The notes beneath the pieces were generated by a model that saw nothing but the letters and a program-made list of their open reading frames with translations, was not told the origin of the DNA and searched no databases. From the IMG/VR virus record IMGVR_UViG_3300026536_000001, positions 1-59,586 of that record: a stretch of 59,586 bases of DNA. One strand, 5' to 3'. Of this stretch, positions 1 through 7,910 are shown in pieces. Origin of the DNA: a virus. The translations under genes and the position numbers were made by a program. Position 1 is the stretch's first letter; each line of letters opens with the position of its first letter.

Positions 1-127
1 ATCAAGCACTGGGTCTTCCCGAATGCAGTAATCATCCGGTTGGTTCGCCGGTTTCTAGCCTGTTCCATCCGCGTCGCCCAACAACAATTCGACGGCTCAT
101 AATTCCCAAGATTGTTCTTGCGCTCGA
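1..127. repeat. Terminal direct repeat, left copy (circular-map overlap)
   Basis: Bases 1-127 are identical to 59460-59586. An exact odd-length overlap of this kind is typical of an assembler closing a circular contig. A frame running across the join (see the HNH gene at 1-521 and 59342-59586) supports circularity. Physical termini of the virion DNA cannot be deduced from it. Confidence 0.95.
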
Positions 128-521
128 TTGTATGCTGCGGGGATGGGCGCTCGCCCATATCGGCCAGGAAATTCTCGAATGAGAGCCATCGCTTACAGAC
201 GCGGATGCCGCGCGCTCCATAGCGGAAGTAATCCGGAGATTGCGGATGATGACAGCGGTCCAGAAGCTTACGCCAGACACTATAGATGGGAGTCCTTGTC
301 CGCCCGTGGGTCGTATGGATCTGCTGCGTTATTTCCCGCAATAAACACCCACACGATTGGGTTCTACCACTCTTCAAGTGATCCAGCCGGACGGGCTTCG
401 TCTGTCCACAATCACACTGGCAGATCCAATATTGGCGGTGCCTCGAATCCACGGGTGGGTCCGCGGGCTCGATCACCGTCCATCGTCCGAAATGTTGACC
501 AATAGGGTTGGTTCGACTCAT
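1..521 (-). CDS. HNH homing endonuclease, N-terminal part (gene crosses the circular join)
   Basis: Starts at ATG 521, overlapping the stop of the upstream ATPase gene by ATGA. The frame stays open to base 1 and continues at 59459 down to a stop at 59342, giving 212 residues in total. The N-terminus has a zinc-ribbon-like segment (GRWTV, then CQCDCG and SCGCL). It is followed by the conserved block YSVWRKLLDRC, RYGARGI.VC.RW and ERKNNLGNYEPSNC.WAT, which is typical of phage HNH endonucleases of the HNH/AP2-like class. The C-terminal part probably binds DNA. The gene is probably a mobile homing gene inserted at the end of the recombination operon. It looks split only because the circular map was opened inside it. 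Confidence 0.85.
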   Translation of the reverse strand, partial: MSRTNPIGQHFGRWTVIEPADPPVDSRHRQYWICQCDCGQTKPVRLDHLKSGRTQSCGCLLREITQQIHTTHGRTRTPIYSVWRKLLDRCHHPQSPDYFRYGARGIRVCKRWLSFENFLADMGERPSPQHTIERKNNLGNYEPSNCCWATRMEQARNRRTNRMITAFGKTQCL

Positions 522-1336
522 GGGATTAGCGGCATCTCGACATCGGGATAGATCAGCGACATCACGTTACTGAAGTTGATCGAATCGTCGGTGAGCAAGT
601 CTTTCCCTTGCGGCCCTTCCAATTCCGGCCGTGGTTGGCAGTCGATCACGTCGCAACTGTACTTCCATGGCTTTCCTCCCCCAGCGCCGTTTCGTTCGTC
701 CCAATATATGTTCTTCTTGAGTTCGATCTGGACTGCAACATGGTATCCAATGTTCGGGAAGCCTGCGTGCTTGAATTTACCGGAGGGTTTGGCACTATCC
801 CCATCGCCGACCCAGATCTCCTGAGATTTATGCGTGAGCACGAGGTTCTTACCGCTCATGGCGTTCAAGAAATCGATGACATCCTGGTTAGGCCCGCCTC
901 GATCACGCGGCATGATCCGGTTGGAGCGCCCAAAGTGGGCAAACAGGACGTTTTCCCAGAACTGCGAGAATGAGTCGATCCCGATGGTCTTGATCTCTCT
1001 CGATTCCAGAAGGCGGTAGGCGGCACGCATGATGTCGGAGATGTGTTTACGGTAATAAGCTTTGGCCTGTTCGGGATTCATCACGGCAATAGCCAGAGGA
1101 TTGTCCTGTCGGATGAAGTCTTTTTCCGGCATGATCACATCGGTACGGCCCCATTCCTGCATCGTCTTGGCCACAGTGTATCGAGTCTTCCGATCGAGTG
1201 GGATGACGCCAATGGGACCGGGAGCGGTGGCTAGAAAGCGGGTCTTGCCACTACCCTGAACTCCGTGTAAAGCCACCACCATCTCAGGGGATTTCTCGAT
1301 GTGGCTGGTGAACCCTTCAATCGGCTTGAGGATCAC
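518..1336 (-). CDS. Sak4-like RecA-fold ATPase (single-strand annealing/recombination)
   Basis: 272 residues with a P-loop GVQGSGKT at about residues 24-31 and a Walker B-like TIGIDSFSQFW further on, matching the AAA_24/Sak4 family of short RecA-like phage recombinases. Members bind ssDNA and promote annealing during phage recombination. It sits four bases into the preceding 91-residue gene (ATGA overlap) and follows a RecB-type nuclease two genes upstream, forming a recombination cassette. The first 19 residues before MVVALHG could be trimmed if an internal ATG is used. Fold assignment is good; the exact role is inferred from the family. Confidence 0.8.
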   Translation of the reverse strand: MILKPIEGFTSHIEKSPEMVVALHGVQGSGKTRFLATAPGPIGVIPLDRKTRYTVAKTMQEWGRTDVIMPEKDFIRQDNPLAIAVMNPEQAKAYYRKHISDIMRAAYRLLESREIKTIGIDSFSQFWENVLFAHFGRSNRIMPRDRGGPNQDVIDFLNAMSGKNLVLTHKSQEIWVGDGDSAKPSGKFKHAGFPNIGYHVAVQIELKKNIYWDERNGAGGGKPWKYSCDVIDCQPRPELEGPQGKDLLTDDSINFSNVMSLIYPDVEMPLIP

Positions 1337-1608
1337 GCTTCCCTCTTCTCTTCACTCTTGAGCTTCAGCCACTTCTCGAACGCCCCTTTATATCCCCAGC
1401 ACCCAGCCGGAGTTTCGTTATACAAATAGGCCACAATTGTAGGTATGATTCTGATGTTGACCATATCCGCCCGTCCCACCGCTTCTTTCAGATCGTTCTC
1501 GATACAGGCTTCCAGGAACCCGCCTGTAGGTACGCCGTCATTCACGTAACGTTTGATGGACTCCTCAATATCGCGTGGCAGGGCCATCCCGTAGAAAGTG
1601 TAGCTCAT
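1333..1608 (-). CDS. Hypothetical protein, 91 aa
   Basis: Unrecognised acidic-to-neutral protein lying between two translationally coupled genes (overlaps of 4 bases on each side). It contains a conserved-looking segment around IIPTIVAYLYNETPAGCWGYKGAFEKWL and an alpha-helical N-terminal half. Its place inside the Sak4/nuclease cassette suggests an accessory recombination role, but nothing in the sequence shows this directly. Confidence 0.7.
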   Translation of the reverse strand: MSYTFYGMALPRDIEESIKRYVNDGVPTGGFLEACIENDLKEAVGRADMVNIRIIPTIVAYLYNETPAGCWGYKGAFEKWLKLKSEEKREA

Positions 1609-1829
1609 CGGATAACCTCCTTGAAGTGTTCACAGGCATCCATAATCCCGCGAAGATACGACTCTAACAGCAACTCGACGATCACCCGGCTGTCGGCCCG
1701 CAGCGTGCCCTCTGCCATTAACGGAGCGACACGAGCGAGTATCCACTCCCGCATGGCTTCCAGATTCGCTTCTGTTAAATACCGGCTGAACTCATCTCTT
1801 GGGCTACCGGAACGAACATCGCCGTCCAT
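1605..1829 (-). CDS. Hypothetical helical protein, 74 aa
   Basis: Predominantly helical (EANLEAMREWILARVAPLM, then VIVELLLESYLRGIMDACEHF). It starts 55 bases inside the upstream nuclease frame and ends in a 4-base overlap with the next gene. The long overlap with the nuclease makes the exact start less sure. No family recognised. Confidence 0.6.
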   Translation of the reverse strand: MDGDVRSGSPRDEFSRYLTEANLEAMREWILARVAPLMAEGTLRADSRVIVELLLESYLRGIMDACEHFKEVIR

Positions 1830-2419
1830 AACCGCTCCCTTTCTTCTTCTTTCAATTCCAGAGTGTACAGTCTATAAATGGGTGTATACGGGTGCCGGTA
1901 ATCCCCGTTCACGTACAGAGTGTGCAACCTCGCCAACGTTGATCCGGTGATGGCCAGATAGCCACTGATCTGCCACATCCAAAGCGTCTCCCGGAGGATC
2001 GGCCGCTTCTCCGGATTCGAGCTTTTGAACGTGAACTTGAACTCGTCAATCACCGGCATCCCGCAGTATTCGGAGATCCCATCCGGACTCCCTGTGATCC
2101 CATCCCGCGTGAATTCTCCTGGTTGCCATACCATCTCCGGATACAAACCCGCGGCCCATCTCTCCCAAGCGACTCCTAACGCCATCCGTAAGGGGTAGGA
2201 CCGTTCCCCGTGGATATCACCAATTTCCTCTTGAAGCTCGGCTTCTTTTTGGAGTCTAGCCGGGTCGCCTGCCGGTAGGGACCCGAACCACAACTTTGCA
2301 ATAATCTGGGTGAGATGGACTCCGCCGGACCGTTCTCCGATGTAAGCTGCAACCGGCGCTTTCCACACACTCATATCGATGGCCTGAAGATCCACGTCGC
2401 ACTGTTCGATGAGATTCAT
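1775..2419 (-). CDS. PD-(D/E)XK (RecB/Cas4-like) exonuclease
   Basis: 214 residues with the ordered signature of the PD-(D/E)XK fold: E at about residue 86 (GVAWERWAA), GSPDG at 110-114, then DEFKFT at 125-130, which supplies E-x-K. The family cuts DNA ends to make single strands for a RecA-like or annealing protein, which fits the Sak4-like ATPase two genes downstream. It overlaps the previous gene by ATGA, so the cassette is translated as a unit. Polarity of resection cannot be told from sequence. Confidence 0.75.
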   Translation of the reverse strand: MNLIEQCDVDLQAIDMSVWKAPVAAYIGERSGGVHLTQIIAKLWFGSLPAGDPARLQKEAELQEEIGDIHGERSYPLRMALGVAWERWAAGLYPEMVWQPGEFTRDGITGSPDGISEYCGMPVIDEFKFTFKSSNPEKRPILRETLWMWQISGYLAITGSTLARLHTLYVNGDYRHPYTPIYRLYTLELKEEERERLWTAMFVPVAQEMSSAGI

Positions 2420-2727
2420 GCCCCGCGTGTCGATCCCGGCTGCTTCATGGTGGATGATATCTGAGCAAAATCCTCGAACTCCTGGATCATCGCGTCGATA
2501 CTTTGGAGTTGAAAATCGTTACAACCGTCTCGAACACATAGATCCCGGTAATATTTCAGCATCGGTAGAGCCAGTTTATCTCTCCCTCTGAACAATATCC
2601 TGGGCTCATCATCCGGTATTGGTTGCATGTTCGAGGTTTTGACAATCAATCCAAGACCTGAAATGTGATGCTTCTCATCGATCCGTGGTCGCCATCCGTC
2701 CGGCGTCGATACTTGTATCTGCCGCAT
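2416..2727 (-). CDS. Hypothetical protein, about 103 aa
   Basis: The start at 2727 (MRQIQVSTPDGWRP) is chosen because GGAGG lies six bases upstream; an in-frame ATG further upstream (2766) would overlap the previous gene. The protein has a mixed N-terminus and a helical C-terminus (LPMLKYYRDLCVRDGCNDFQ). No family recognised. It is coupled to the nuclease gene by a 4-base overlap. Confidence 0.6.
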   Translation of the reverse strand: MRQIQVSTPDGWRPRIDEKHHISGLGLIVKTSNMQPIPDDEPRILFRGRDKLALPMLKYYRDLCVRDGCNDFQLQSIDAMIQEFEDFAQISSTMKQPGSTRGA

Positions 2728-2740
2728 TCTTTCCTCCATT

Positions 2741-2986
2741 TCAATTGATCGATGACTCTCCGCCAAACCTCCGATCCACTCTATCCCGGAGTACTCCTAG
2801 AGTTATCGCCAGCACCATGAACGCATCGACTCGCGATAACCCCTCTTTAGCGAGAACATCGAAGACTTCCTTACTGATCCTGGCTGTATTCCACGCCTCT
2901 TCTTCCGTACTGCGAGAGGTCATCTCCACCCCAGCGGCAATCACCGTGTCGATCGCTTGATTCAACTGATCTCGATCGAACGTCAT
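2741..2986 (-). CDS. Hypothetical helical protein, 81 aa
   Basis: Starts at ATG 2986, overlapping the stop of the 55-residue gene by ATGA. All-helical appearance with an alanine- and leucine-rich second half (DVLAKEGLSRVDAFMVLAITLG). No motif or family recognised; a subunit or accessory factor of the recombination operon is possible from context only. Confidence 0.6.
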   Translation of the reverse strand: MTFDRDQLNQAIDTVIAAGVEMTSRSTEEEAWNTARISKEVFDVLAKEGLSRVDAFMVLAITLGVLRDRVDRRFGGESSIN

Positions 2987-3150
2987 TCATCTCCCGGTAT
3001 GGCCATGATCATTTCCTTCTCCCGGAGGAGCTGGAGCTCGATCATCACATCGGCCCAGCCCTGGAAGTTTTCGATACAGCCATCCGGGAAGGATAGCTTC
3101 TTTTCGATCTCGGCCCACATCAATAGGGTCCGCCGTTTGATGTCATCCAT
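2983..3150 (-). CDS. Small hypothetical protein, 55 aa
   Basis: The frame is open much further upstream, but only because it runs through the repeat array. The credible start is ATG 3150 (MDDIKRRTLLMWAEIEKKL). No clear Shine-Dalgarno site is present; the array sequence ending GAGACTAAAA directly precedes the ATG. Helical, charged, no recognised family. ATGA-coupled to the next gene. Confidence 0.5.
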   Translation of the reverse strand: MDDIKRRTLLMWAEIEKKLSFPDGCIENFQGWADVMIELQLLREKEMIMAIPGDE

Positions 3151-3156
3151 TTTTAG

Positions 3157-3345
3157 TCTCGATTCGGAATGTTCGCTCGTGTCTCGCCTTCGTCTCGTTT
3201 CGTCACAAAGCGTTCCACTTCGCATCGGATCTCGAATTCGTCTCGCAACAAACCACGGCACTACGCCTCGCCCCACTACGCTTCTCGGATTCGTCTCGCC
3301 TCGCAACACGCCACACCACATCGCAGCGAGACACGACGCGACTTC
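3157..3345 (+). repeat. Pentamer-phased repeat array A
   Basis: Read on the + strand, headers CTCGR-MTTCR (first one CTCGC) start at 3183, 3231 and 3284, 48 and 53 bases apart, each followed by pentamers ending CA or CG. It fills the gap between the 323-residue and 55-residue minus-strand genes, so the mRNA carries the complement. The right edge contains the stop codon of the 323-residue gene in a header-like TGAAGTCG. Confidence 0.85.
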
Positions 3346-4315
3346 ACTCCGCGGGAAAGATCAGTACTCCTAATCCGGCATCGAACCCGATTCCTTTCTC
3401 TCCAGTCACACTCGCCAACCACTCATCATTGCGGATGGTCTCATTGACCAAATTCTTTTTGGCCTCGGCATCCAGCTTCGTCCGCCGCATTAAAAAAGTC
3501 ATGAAACTCGACTGGAAGAGCGCACGCTTGACTTCTCTCCCCTTATTTTGCTTGGCGAGTTCATCCAATCCATCTTTCGCGATCGCGTCATAGTCGGCCG
3601 CGACCACGGTTCCGGTTTGAATCTCGCCGTTCGGTGGGATGACCGCCGCCGATCCGCTATTGGGTGATGGAGCCTTCGACCCTGCTCCGGTCCTCGTGGG
3701 TATCGGCGTCTTCCCAGCGGGCTTTCCTTTCCTCTCATACCCAAATACGTGAATCTTCTTCACACCTAGTAGTGTCCTCTCCCGTGTGGCATCTCCGCCT
3801 TCCGGAGTGAAGCCTGTCTTCAGCCGCTCGACATCGAACTTGGTTCCTTCCAGATATGGCAGATAGCCGGTCTTCAACAATTCATCCTTGAAGCCTTTAT
3901 CGGCCAGACTATGAGCGAATTTTGCCCAGGCGCAGTTCTCATAAATCTTGATCGGTTGGTGGTTGGGATCGCCAAACACGGTGTTGCCCTCCGCCCCGAG
4001 GGCCGCCCCCATATCCTCGGCCTCGCTGTCTTCGGGTTTGGCCAGCTTCCCTGGACGCAAAATATCGAGGGTATTCTTCCTGCCGAACCCTAAATGTTCC
4101 AAAGCGGGTTCGTCGTCGATCCTCTCCAACGTGTTGGGATCTAATTTGTACAGCTCTAACCGCACCATACAGGCCGGATCGGTTTGCTCTCCGGTTTGAC
4201 TGTTCGGCGGAAATTGATACACGATACAACTGGCTTTTCCGATCTCCCAGGTTCCTTCCTGAGCCCCGAATCCTCCTTTAACGGTATCTTTACTCGATAG
4301 ACTGATCTTTGGCAT
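3344..4315 (-). CDS. Hypothetical protein, 323 aa (possible ssDNA-associated protein)
   Basis: Start ATG 4315 (MPKISLSS) is supported by AAGGAGAG seven bases upstream; longer in-frame extensions are antisense to the zinc-ribbon gene. The N-terminal half looks beta-rich (GTWEIGKASCIVYQFPPNS, ACMVRLELYKLD). A flexible proline/serine linker follows (TPIPTRTGAGSKAPSPNSGS), then a helical C-terminal region (LDELAKQNKGREVKRALFQSS). A beta domain plus linker beside recombination genes is reminiscent of phage ssDNA-binding proteins, but this is context, not a family match. Its N-terminus resembles MPKVSLSS of the rightward gene at 18550, a coincidence or shared origin I cannot resolve. Confidence 0.65.
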   Translation of the reverse strand: MPKISLSSKDTVKGGFGAQEGTWEIGKASCIVYQFPPNSQTGEQTDPACMVRLELYKLDPNTLERIDDEPALEHLGFGRKNTLDILRPGKLAKPEDSEAEDMGAALGAEGNTVFGDPNHQPIKIYENCAWAKFAHSLADKGFKDELLKTGYLPYLEGTKFDVERLKTGFTPEGGDATRERTLLGVKKIHVFGYERKGKPAGKTPIPTRTGAGSKAPSPNSGSAAVIPPNGEIQTGTVVAADYDAIAKDGLDELAKQNKGREVKRALFQSSFMTFLMRRTKLDAEAKKNLVNETIRNDEWLASVTGEKGIGFDAGLGVLIFPAE

Positions 4316-4577
4316 GAAACTCTCCTTTAGGTTGAATGTTGATGTGTAAAGCGAATCCGGCATGGGTGACCGGCTCATCGGCACCGCACTTGAAACAGAT
4401 GCCTCTTTCGCGAAGCAGGTTGGGTTCTTGGAAGGTACAACGCTCACCACACTGGGGACAGGTGAATTTGAAGTAGATGACGGCACACTCCGGACCACCG
4501 AATCGAGTGACGACATCATCGGCCCGCTTCAGGATTTCTTCGCGCGGCAGGTCGCCTTGACGCGGCTTGAAGTTCAT
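4290..4577 (-). CDS. Zinc-ribbon protein, 95 aa
   Basis: Start ATG 4577 has AGGAGA upstream. Two CxxC knuckles (CPQCGERC and CFKCGA) spaced by about 20 residues form a zinc ribbon in the middle. The protein overlaps the start of the downstream 323-residue gene by 26 bases. Zinc ribbons of this size in phage early operons are often nucleic-acid or protein adaptors; no specific role can be assigned. Confidence 0.65.
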   Translation of the reverse strand: MNFKPRQGDLPREEILKRADDVVTRFGGPECAVIYFKFTCPQCGERCTFQEPNLLRERGICFKCGADEPVTHAGFALHINIQPKGEFHAKDQSIE

Positions 4578-4646
4578 CGGCTTTCTCCTGATATTAGAAG
4601 TAAAAACGGATTGCACGTGTAATAATATGAGCCTGGACGACTCCCG

Positions 4647-4835
4647 TCAAGTCTTTTTGACGAACAATAACCGGTATCCGAAAGGTGAGTGAAGTATAAT
4701 CGCCGGTCCGGCACCTCCAGATTCCGGCCACTCAAAGGCATCGCGGTGCTGGAGGAGACGTGCCTTTGCCGGTATCGACTCCAACAGTTCGTCCCACGCC
4801 AGCTTCGAGAGGACACACACGCGATCTTCCATCAT
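4647..4835 (-). CDS. Small hypothetical protein, 62 aa
   Basis: Begins with two consecutive ATG codons (4835 and 4832) that overlap the stop of the helicase gene, so translation is probably coupled. Content is mixed (CVLSKLAWDELLESIPAKARLL, then a beta-like C-terminus ending LLFVKKT). No recognised family. Confidence 0.6.
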   Translation of the reverse strand: MMEDRVCVLSKLAWDELLESIPAKARLLQHRDAFEWPESGGAGPAIILHSPFGYRLLFVKKT

Positions 4836-6478
4836 TCGTCCATTCCGAGGGCTTCGCGTTTGTCGAGGCTGTCATCATCGGCGATATCCTTCCGCGGCGT
4901 CCGTTCTGGCAGCTTCGTCAACGGCTTCGGTATCGCACTCACACTGAACACACTCTGGCTGAACCAACGCGGTGCCAGCTCCCGATTCTTTCCTAATAAC
5001 CACGATAAATGCGCGTCGGTGATAAACACCTCACACTGATCCGTCTCACTCCTCATCCCTCTCATGGTGGACTGGGCGAGTTCCTGTAAAGCTTCGGCAT
5101 TCATCCAATCCGGATCGTATCTGGTCTTGGCTTTAGCCAGCGGGGATTGGCTGGGCTGGAATGGCACCTTGGCCACAATAATAAACTCGCATTGACTAGC
5201 TGGGAAATCCCATCCGGTCCCGAACGACGGGGATACCAGGATCGCCGGTGCCGCGGCCTTCCTAAACTTATCCGCCGCTTCCGAAGCCGTGTCCGAGTCG
5301 GGATCGGTGGTATTCGCAATCATGAACCGGGCGTGCTGGGAATGCTGGAGCAAAAATTGTTGACGAGCGTAGGAGACCGTGTGGATCAATCCCTTCCGGT
5401 CCAATCTCGCGCCGATGATCTTATCGATATGCCGCACCCAGATGGCCAGCTCCTCCTCACTCGTCCTCCGATCCACTCTCACGGCCTTACCATTCGATCG
5501 CGGCGGGCAGAGATACACGGGCGAGCGTTCGGCCGGGAATATTCTCCCCCATTCCGTGAATTGTCCCTGGAGCCCGAGCTCCTCCAAGGTTCGTTTCTTG
5601 AGTGTCGCACTCATCAACACCACTCTCTGAACTCCCTGAATCAACAACCCGGTATATTTCTTAGGTGAGATCACATCCCAGGTCCAGGTCCTCCCGGCTG
5701 GCGTTGAGGCTTCGTACTCGAACACCCACTCCACTTTCGTCTTCCCCGGCAACGGCACCGGAAATCGCGCCAGCTTTTCCTCCAGCCTCTTCCAGCGTTT
5801 CAGCCGGTCTGTGCCTGTTGGAGTGAGGGCCCGGACACTGAGATCCTGAATGGCGATCCGGGCCAGTGGACGGATCTGAGCAACCCAGTGTTGCCAATCC
5901 GTGAGATTTCCGGTCTTGGGAGGAACCGTCACGATCCGCAACAAATGGAGTTCTCTATCGTCTATCGCGATCCTTAAATGATTGGCTAAATGTTTAACGG
6001 CATGAACCGCCTCATCCAGAATCAGCGTGTCGAAATTCCCGATCGCCTTGATCCCGGCCGCCAACCAATAACTGTAGTTCGACAACACCACAGGCGCGGC
6101 AGCAGCTTGTTGAACCGCGGCGACGTACCCCTCCGGGTTCGCACACCCACATCCCATCGGCCGTCCATCCTCACAGGTACGTGCCATGGGACACGGATAG
6201 TTCACCTGGCCTCGCACATCGACGAGATGATTGCGGAAGTCTTTGAGATATTGATCTTCTAAACCTTTCGTCGAAGTGAGAATCAGGGTTCGACCGGGCA
6301 GGCCGAGCTTCGCAATCGTCGCCGCCACCAGAGATTTCCCCGCTCCCGGCGGCAGTCCTAAACCCTGCACGGCGGAATCGCCGTATAAAGCCTGCTCGAC
6401 CGCTTCCAACTGCTCCGGCCGGTAGCTCTCATAGGAGAAACCGAGGTCTGCTGGCCGGAGGCCGTCCAGCGTGGTCAC
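4832..6478 (-). CDS. Fe-S cluster DEAD/DEAH helicase, DinG/XPD-like
   Basis: 548 residues. Walker A GLPPGAGKS at 41-49, DEAVH box at 155-159, and four cysteines at about 96, 102, 110 and 112 between them, where XPD/DinG helicases hold their 4Fe-4S cluster. The C-terminal RecA domain carries SFGTGWDFPASQ and a QSTMRGMRS motif VI-like segment. Such helicases move 5' to 3' on ssDNA and resolve forks, R-loops or recombination intermediates. The start is GTG 6478; the upstream array supplies only GTGAGACGAGATC, not a standard Shine-Dalgarno site. The next gene is coupled by overlap. Family assignment is strong; the substrate is unknown. Confidence 0.85.
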   Translation of the reverse strand: MTTLDGLRPADLGFSYESYRPEQLEAVEQALYGDSAVQGLGLPPGAGKSLVAATIAKLGLPGRTLILTSTKGLEDQYLKDFRNHLVDVRGQVNYPCPMARTCEDGRPMGCGCANPEGYVAAVQQAAAAPVVLSNYSYWLAAGIKAIGNFDTLILDEAVHAVKHLANHLRIAIDDRELHLLRIVTVPPKTGNLTDWQHWVAQIRPLARIAIQDLSVRALTPTGTDRLKRWKRLEEKLARFPVPLPGKTKVEWVFEYEASTPAGRTWTWDVISPKKYTGLLIQGVQRVVLMSATLKKRTLEELGLQGQFTEWGRIFPAERSPVYLCPPRSNGKAVRVDRRTSEEELAIWVRHIDKIIGARLDRKGLIHTVSYARQQFLLQHSQHARFMIANTTDPDSDTASEAADKFRKAAAPAILVSPSFGTGWDFPASQCEFIIVAKVPFQPSQSPLAKAKTRYDPDWMNAEALQELAQSTMRGMRSETDQCEVFITDAHLSWLLGKNRELAPRWFSQSVFSVSAIPKPLTKLPERTPRKDIADDDSLDKREALGMDE

Positions 6479-6480
6479 GA

Positions 6481-6600
6481 TCTCGTCTCACGACACGGCA
6501 CCTCACCGCGCCCCAACACACGACGCTTCGCGGCGATTCTCGTCTTCGTGGACGGCCTCCGATACTTCACCCTCATCGCGATTTCACTCTCATCGGGTCA
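6481..6600 (+). repeat. Pentamer-phased repeat array B
   Basis: Starting at 6481 there are eleven pentamers, nearly all NNNCR, then ATT, then the header-like CTCGT-CTTCG at 6539 (58 bases, 5n+3). A segment around 6533-6566 is closely related to 7270-7303. The array decays towards 6600, and the stop codon of the J-domain gene lies in its last part. Confidence 0.7.
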
Positions 6601-7207
6601 CTCCCAAATCTCTCAACGCATTTTCCCGCGCCGTCACCAACCGCTGCCACTCCTCCATCGTCCCGCCTTTGTCCGGATGATAAATATGGGCAAACGATCG
6701 AAACGCTTTCTCGACATGATCCACCGTGGCCTTCGCGCCGGGCGGTATCTCCAGAACCTCGCGCCAGTATTCGCCCGCTTTTTCGGGAATGGCTTTGAAG
6801 CCGCGAAAGGCCCGCTGCATCATGTCGGAAGACCCCCAGCGTTCAATGCCGCGAATCGCTTCAATCGTCTTCTGAATGGCCCGCATGTTTTCCCAGGCCA
6901 GCGCATATTTATCACAAGCGAAACACATCTCCTGTTTCTTCAACATGAAATAAACGGCAATTCCAGGGTCGTCCAGCCGGTGGACTCCGGCTCTGGGCAT
7001 ACCGTCCGCACGCAGCGGAATATTGCTCGAAATGATCACACTCGCGGCGCGCAAGCGGTCCAGCTCGTCACAAAGCTGCCTGCGGATCTGGTCGAAGGAG
7101 CCGCTGAACTGGCTACGGACCCGGTGACCCGCGGGGGTGCGCGGGCGATCCTCCGGCCAGTAGAGCGGGTAGGACTCGATCGCTTTATTCATAAAAGCGG
7201 AGGCCAT
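6590..7207 (-). CDS. J-domain (DnaJ-like) protein
   Basis: 205 residues. The C-terminal 60 residues form a J domain with the diagnostic HPD at 177-179 (FAHIYHPDKGG). The N-terminal two thirds contain CFACD at about 95-99 and no recognised fold. J domains recruit and stimulate Hsp70 (DnaK); lambda P and O show why a phage may need this for replication-complex remodelling. Here the J domain is at the C-terminus, opposite to canonical DnaJ. No Shine-Dalgarno site precedes ATG 7207; ATG 7192 is an alternative. Confidence 0.75.
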   Translation of the reverse strand: MASAFMNKAIESYPLYWPEDRPRTPAGHRVRSQFSGSFDQIRRQLCDELDRLRAASVIISSNIPLRADGMPRAGVHRLDDPGIAVYFMLKKQEMCFACDKYALAWENMRAIQKTIEAIRGIERWGSSDMMQRAFRGFKAIPEKAGEYWREVLEIPPGAKATVDHVEKAFRSFAHIYHPDKGGTMEEWQRLVTARENALRDLGVTR

Positions 7208-7225
7208 CCAGGGTTCTGCTCATGG

Positions 7226-7300
7226 CTCGGCTTCACCTCGCTTCGGAACGGGTCACGCCACAGCAGCGCGATTCTCGCCTTCAGGACAGCCTCCGATGTC
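7226..7300 (+). repeat. Pentamer-phased repeat array B2
   Basis: Header CTCGG-CTTCA at 7226 and header-like CTCGC-CTTCA at 7274, exactly 48 bases apart, joined by NNNCR pentamers and the triplet ATT. It occupies the gap between the XRE regulator and J-domain genes. Confidence 0.75.
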
Positions 7301-7616
7301 ATTGTTTCCTCTCGGGAGTGTTCGCCTCCCAGACTATTTCTCGTGGTAAGTCCATTTCTTCCACTAACTTAACTTGATCAGCGTACAGCTCTAGGTACGC
7401 GGCCAGATCATCCAGGGAGATCCCTAGAACTTCCGCCAATCTGCGGGCGACTTTCAAGCTCGGGTTCCTCCGGCCCAACAAAACGAGCGACAGATGCGAA
7501 TGCGATATCCCGACTTCTTTGCATAATTCTCTCAGGTTTAAATCCGGGCGAACCAACCCTTTCCGGCCTCTTCCTGTGGGTAATCCTTCGCTATCGAGCG
7601 ATCGAAAATGACTCAT
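7299..7616 (-). CDS. XRE-family helix-turn-helix regulator
   Basis: 105 residues with a Cro/C1-type HTH at about 28-70 (LRELCKEVGISHSHLSLVL, then NPSLKVARRLAEVLGIS). The C-terminal 35 residues are acidic and probably mediate dimerisation. The start ATG 7616 lies only about nine bases from a TATAAT box (7630-7625, minus strand), so a leaderless mRNA is possible, as for some phage repressors. The 13 bases TATAATTAGACTC at this box recur at the consensus promoter near 58.02 kb. It could regulate the early promoters; its operators are unknown. Confidence 0.8.
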   Translation of the reverse strand: MSHFRSLDSEGLPTGRGRKGLVRPDLNLRELCKEVGISHSHLSLVLLGRRNPSLKVARRLAEVLGISLDDLAAYLELYADQVKLVEEMDLPREIVWEANTPERKQ

Positions 7617-7639
7617 AGAGTCTAATTATATACCGGGAG

Positions 7640-7903
7640 TCAAGTTTTAGAATCCTCCAACGGTGGTCCATCGCGCCGTGCCTGGAGCATGGCGTCGGCG
7701 ACCACGTAAGCGAAAGTCGCCGTATCTTTGGGTGTCCATTCATCCCTGTTATCAGCAGCGAGTAATCCGGTCAGTGCCGCCGCTGCGAAATAATCGCGCT
7801 GGGTCAACCCGAACTGCGCGATATTTTCACACGGGAAAGCCAAGCCTCCGTCCGCCGCATCTAAATATTTACTCGCATCGAAATGTTTACTCTCAGTATC
7901 CAT
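7640..7903 (-). CDS. Hypothetical phage protein, 87 aa
   Basis: Start ATG 7903 with AGGAGG nine bases upstream. It resembles small phage proteins with the pattern FGLTQRDYFAAAALTGLLA and AYVVADAMLQARR, which are common in phage early regions and of unknown function. Expressed first behind the regulated promoter at about 7.96 kb. Confidence 0.7.
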   Translation of the reverse strand: MDTESKHFDASKYLDAADGGLAFPCENIAQFGLTQRDYFAAAALTGLLAADNRDEWTPKDTATFAYVVADAMLQARRDGPPLEDSKT

Positions 7904-7910
7904 AGCCGCC

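Noticed and set aside
1-127. Packaging terminal repeats of a T7-type virion
   Set aside because: The exact 127-base overlap lies inside an HNH coding frame and is better explained by contig closure; physical ends cannot be inferred.
4316-4519. Longer N-terminus (68 codons) for the 323-residue gene
   Set aside because: Antisense-like composition in the frame of the zinc-ribbon gene; the internal ATG has a strong ribosome site.
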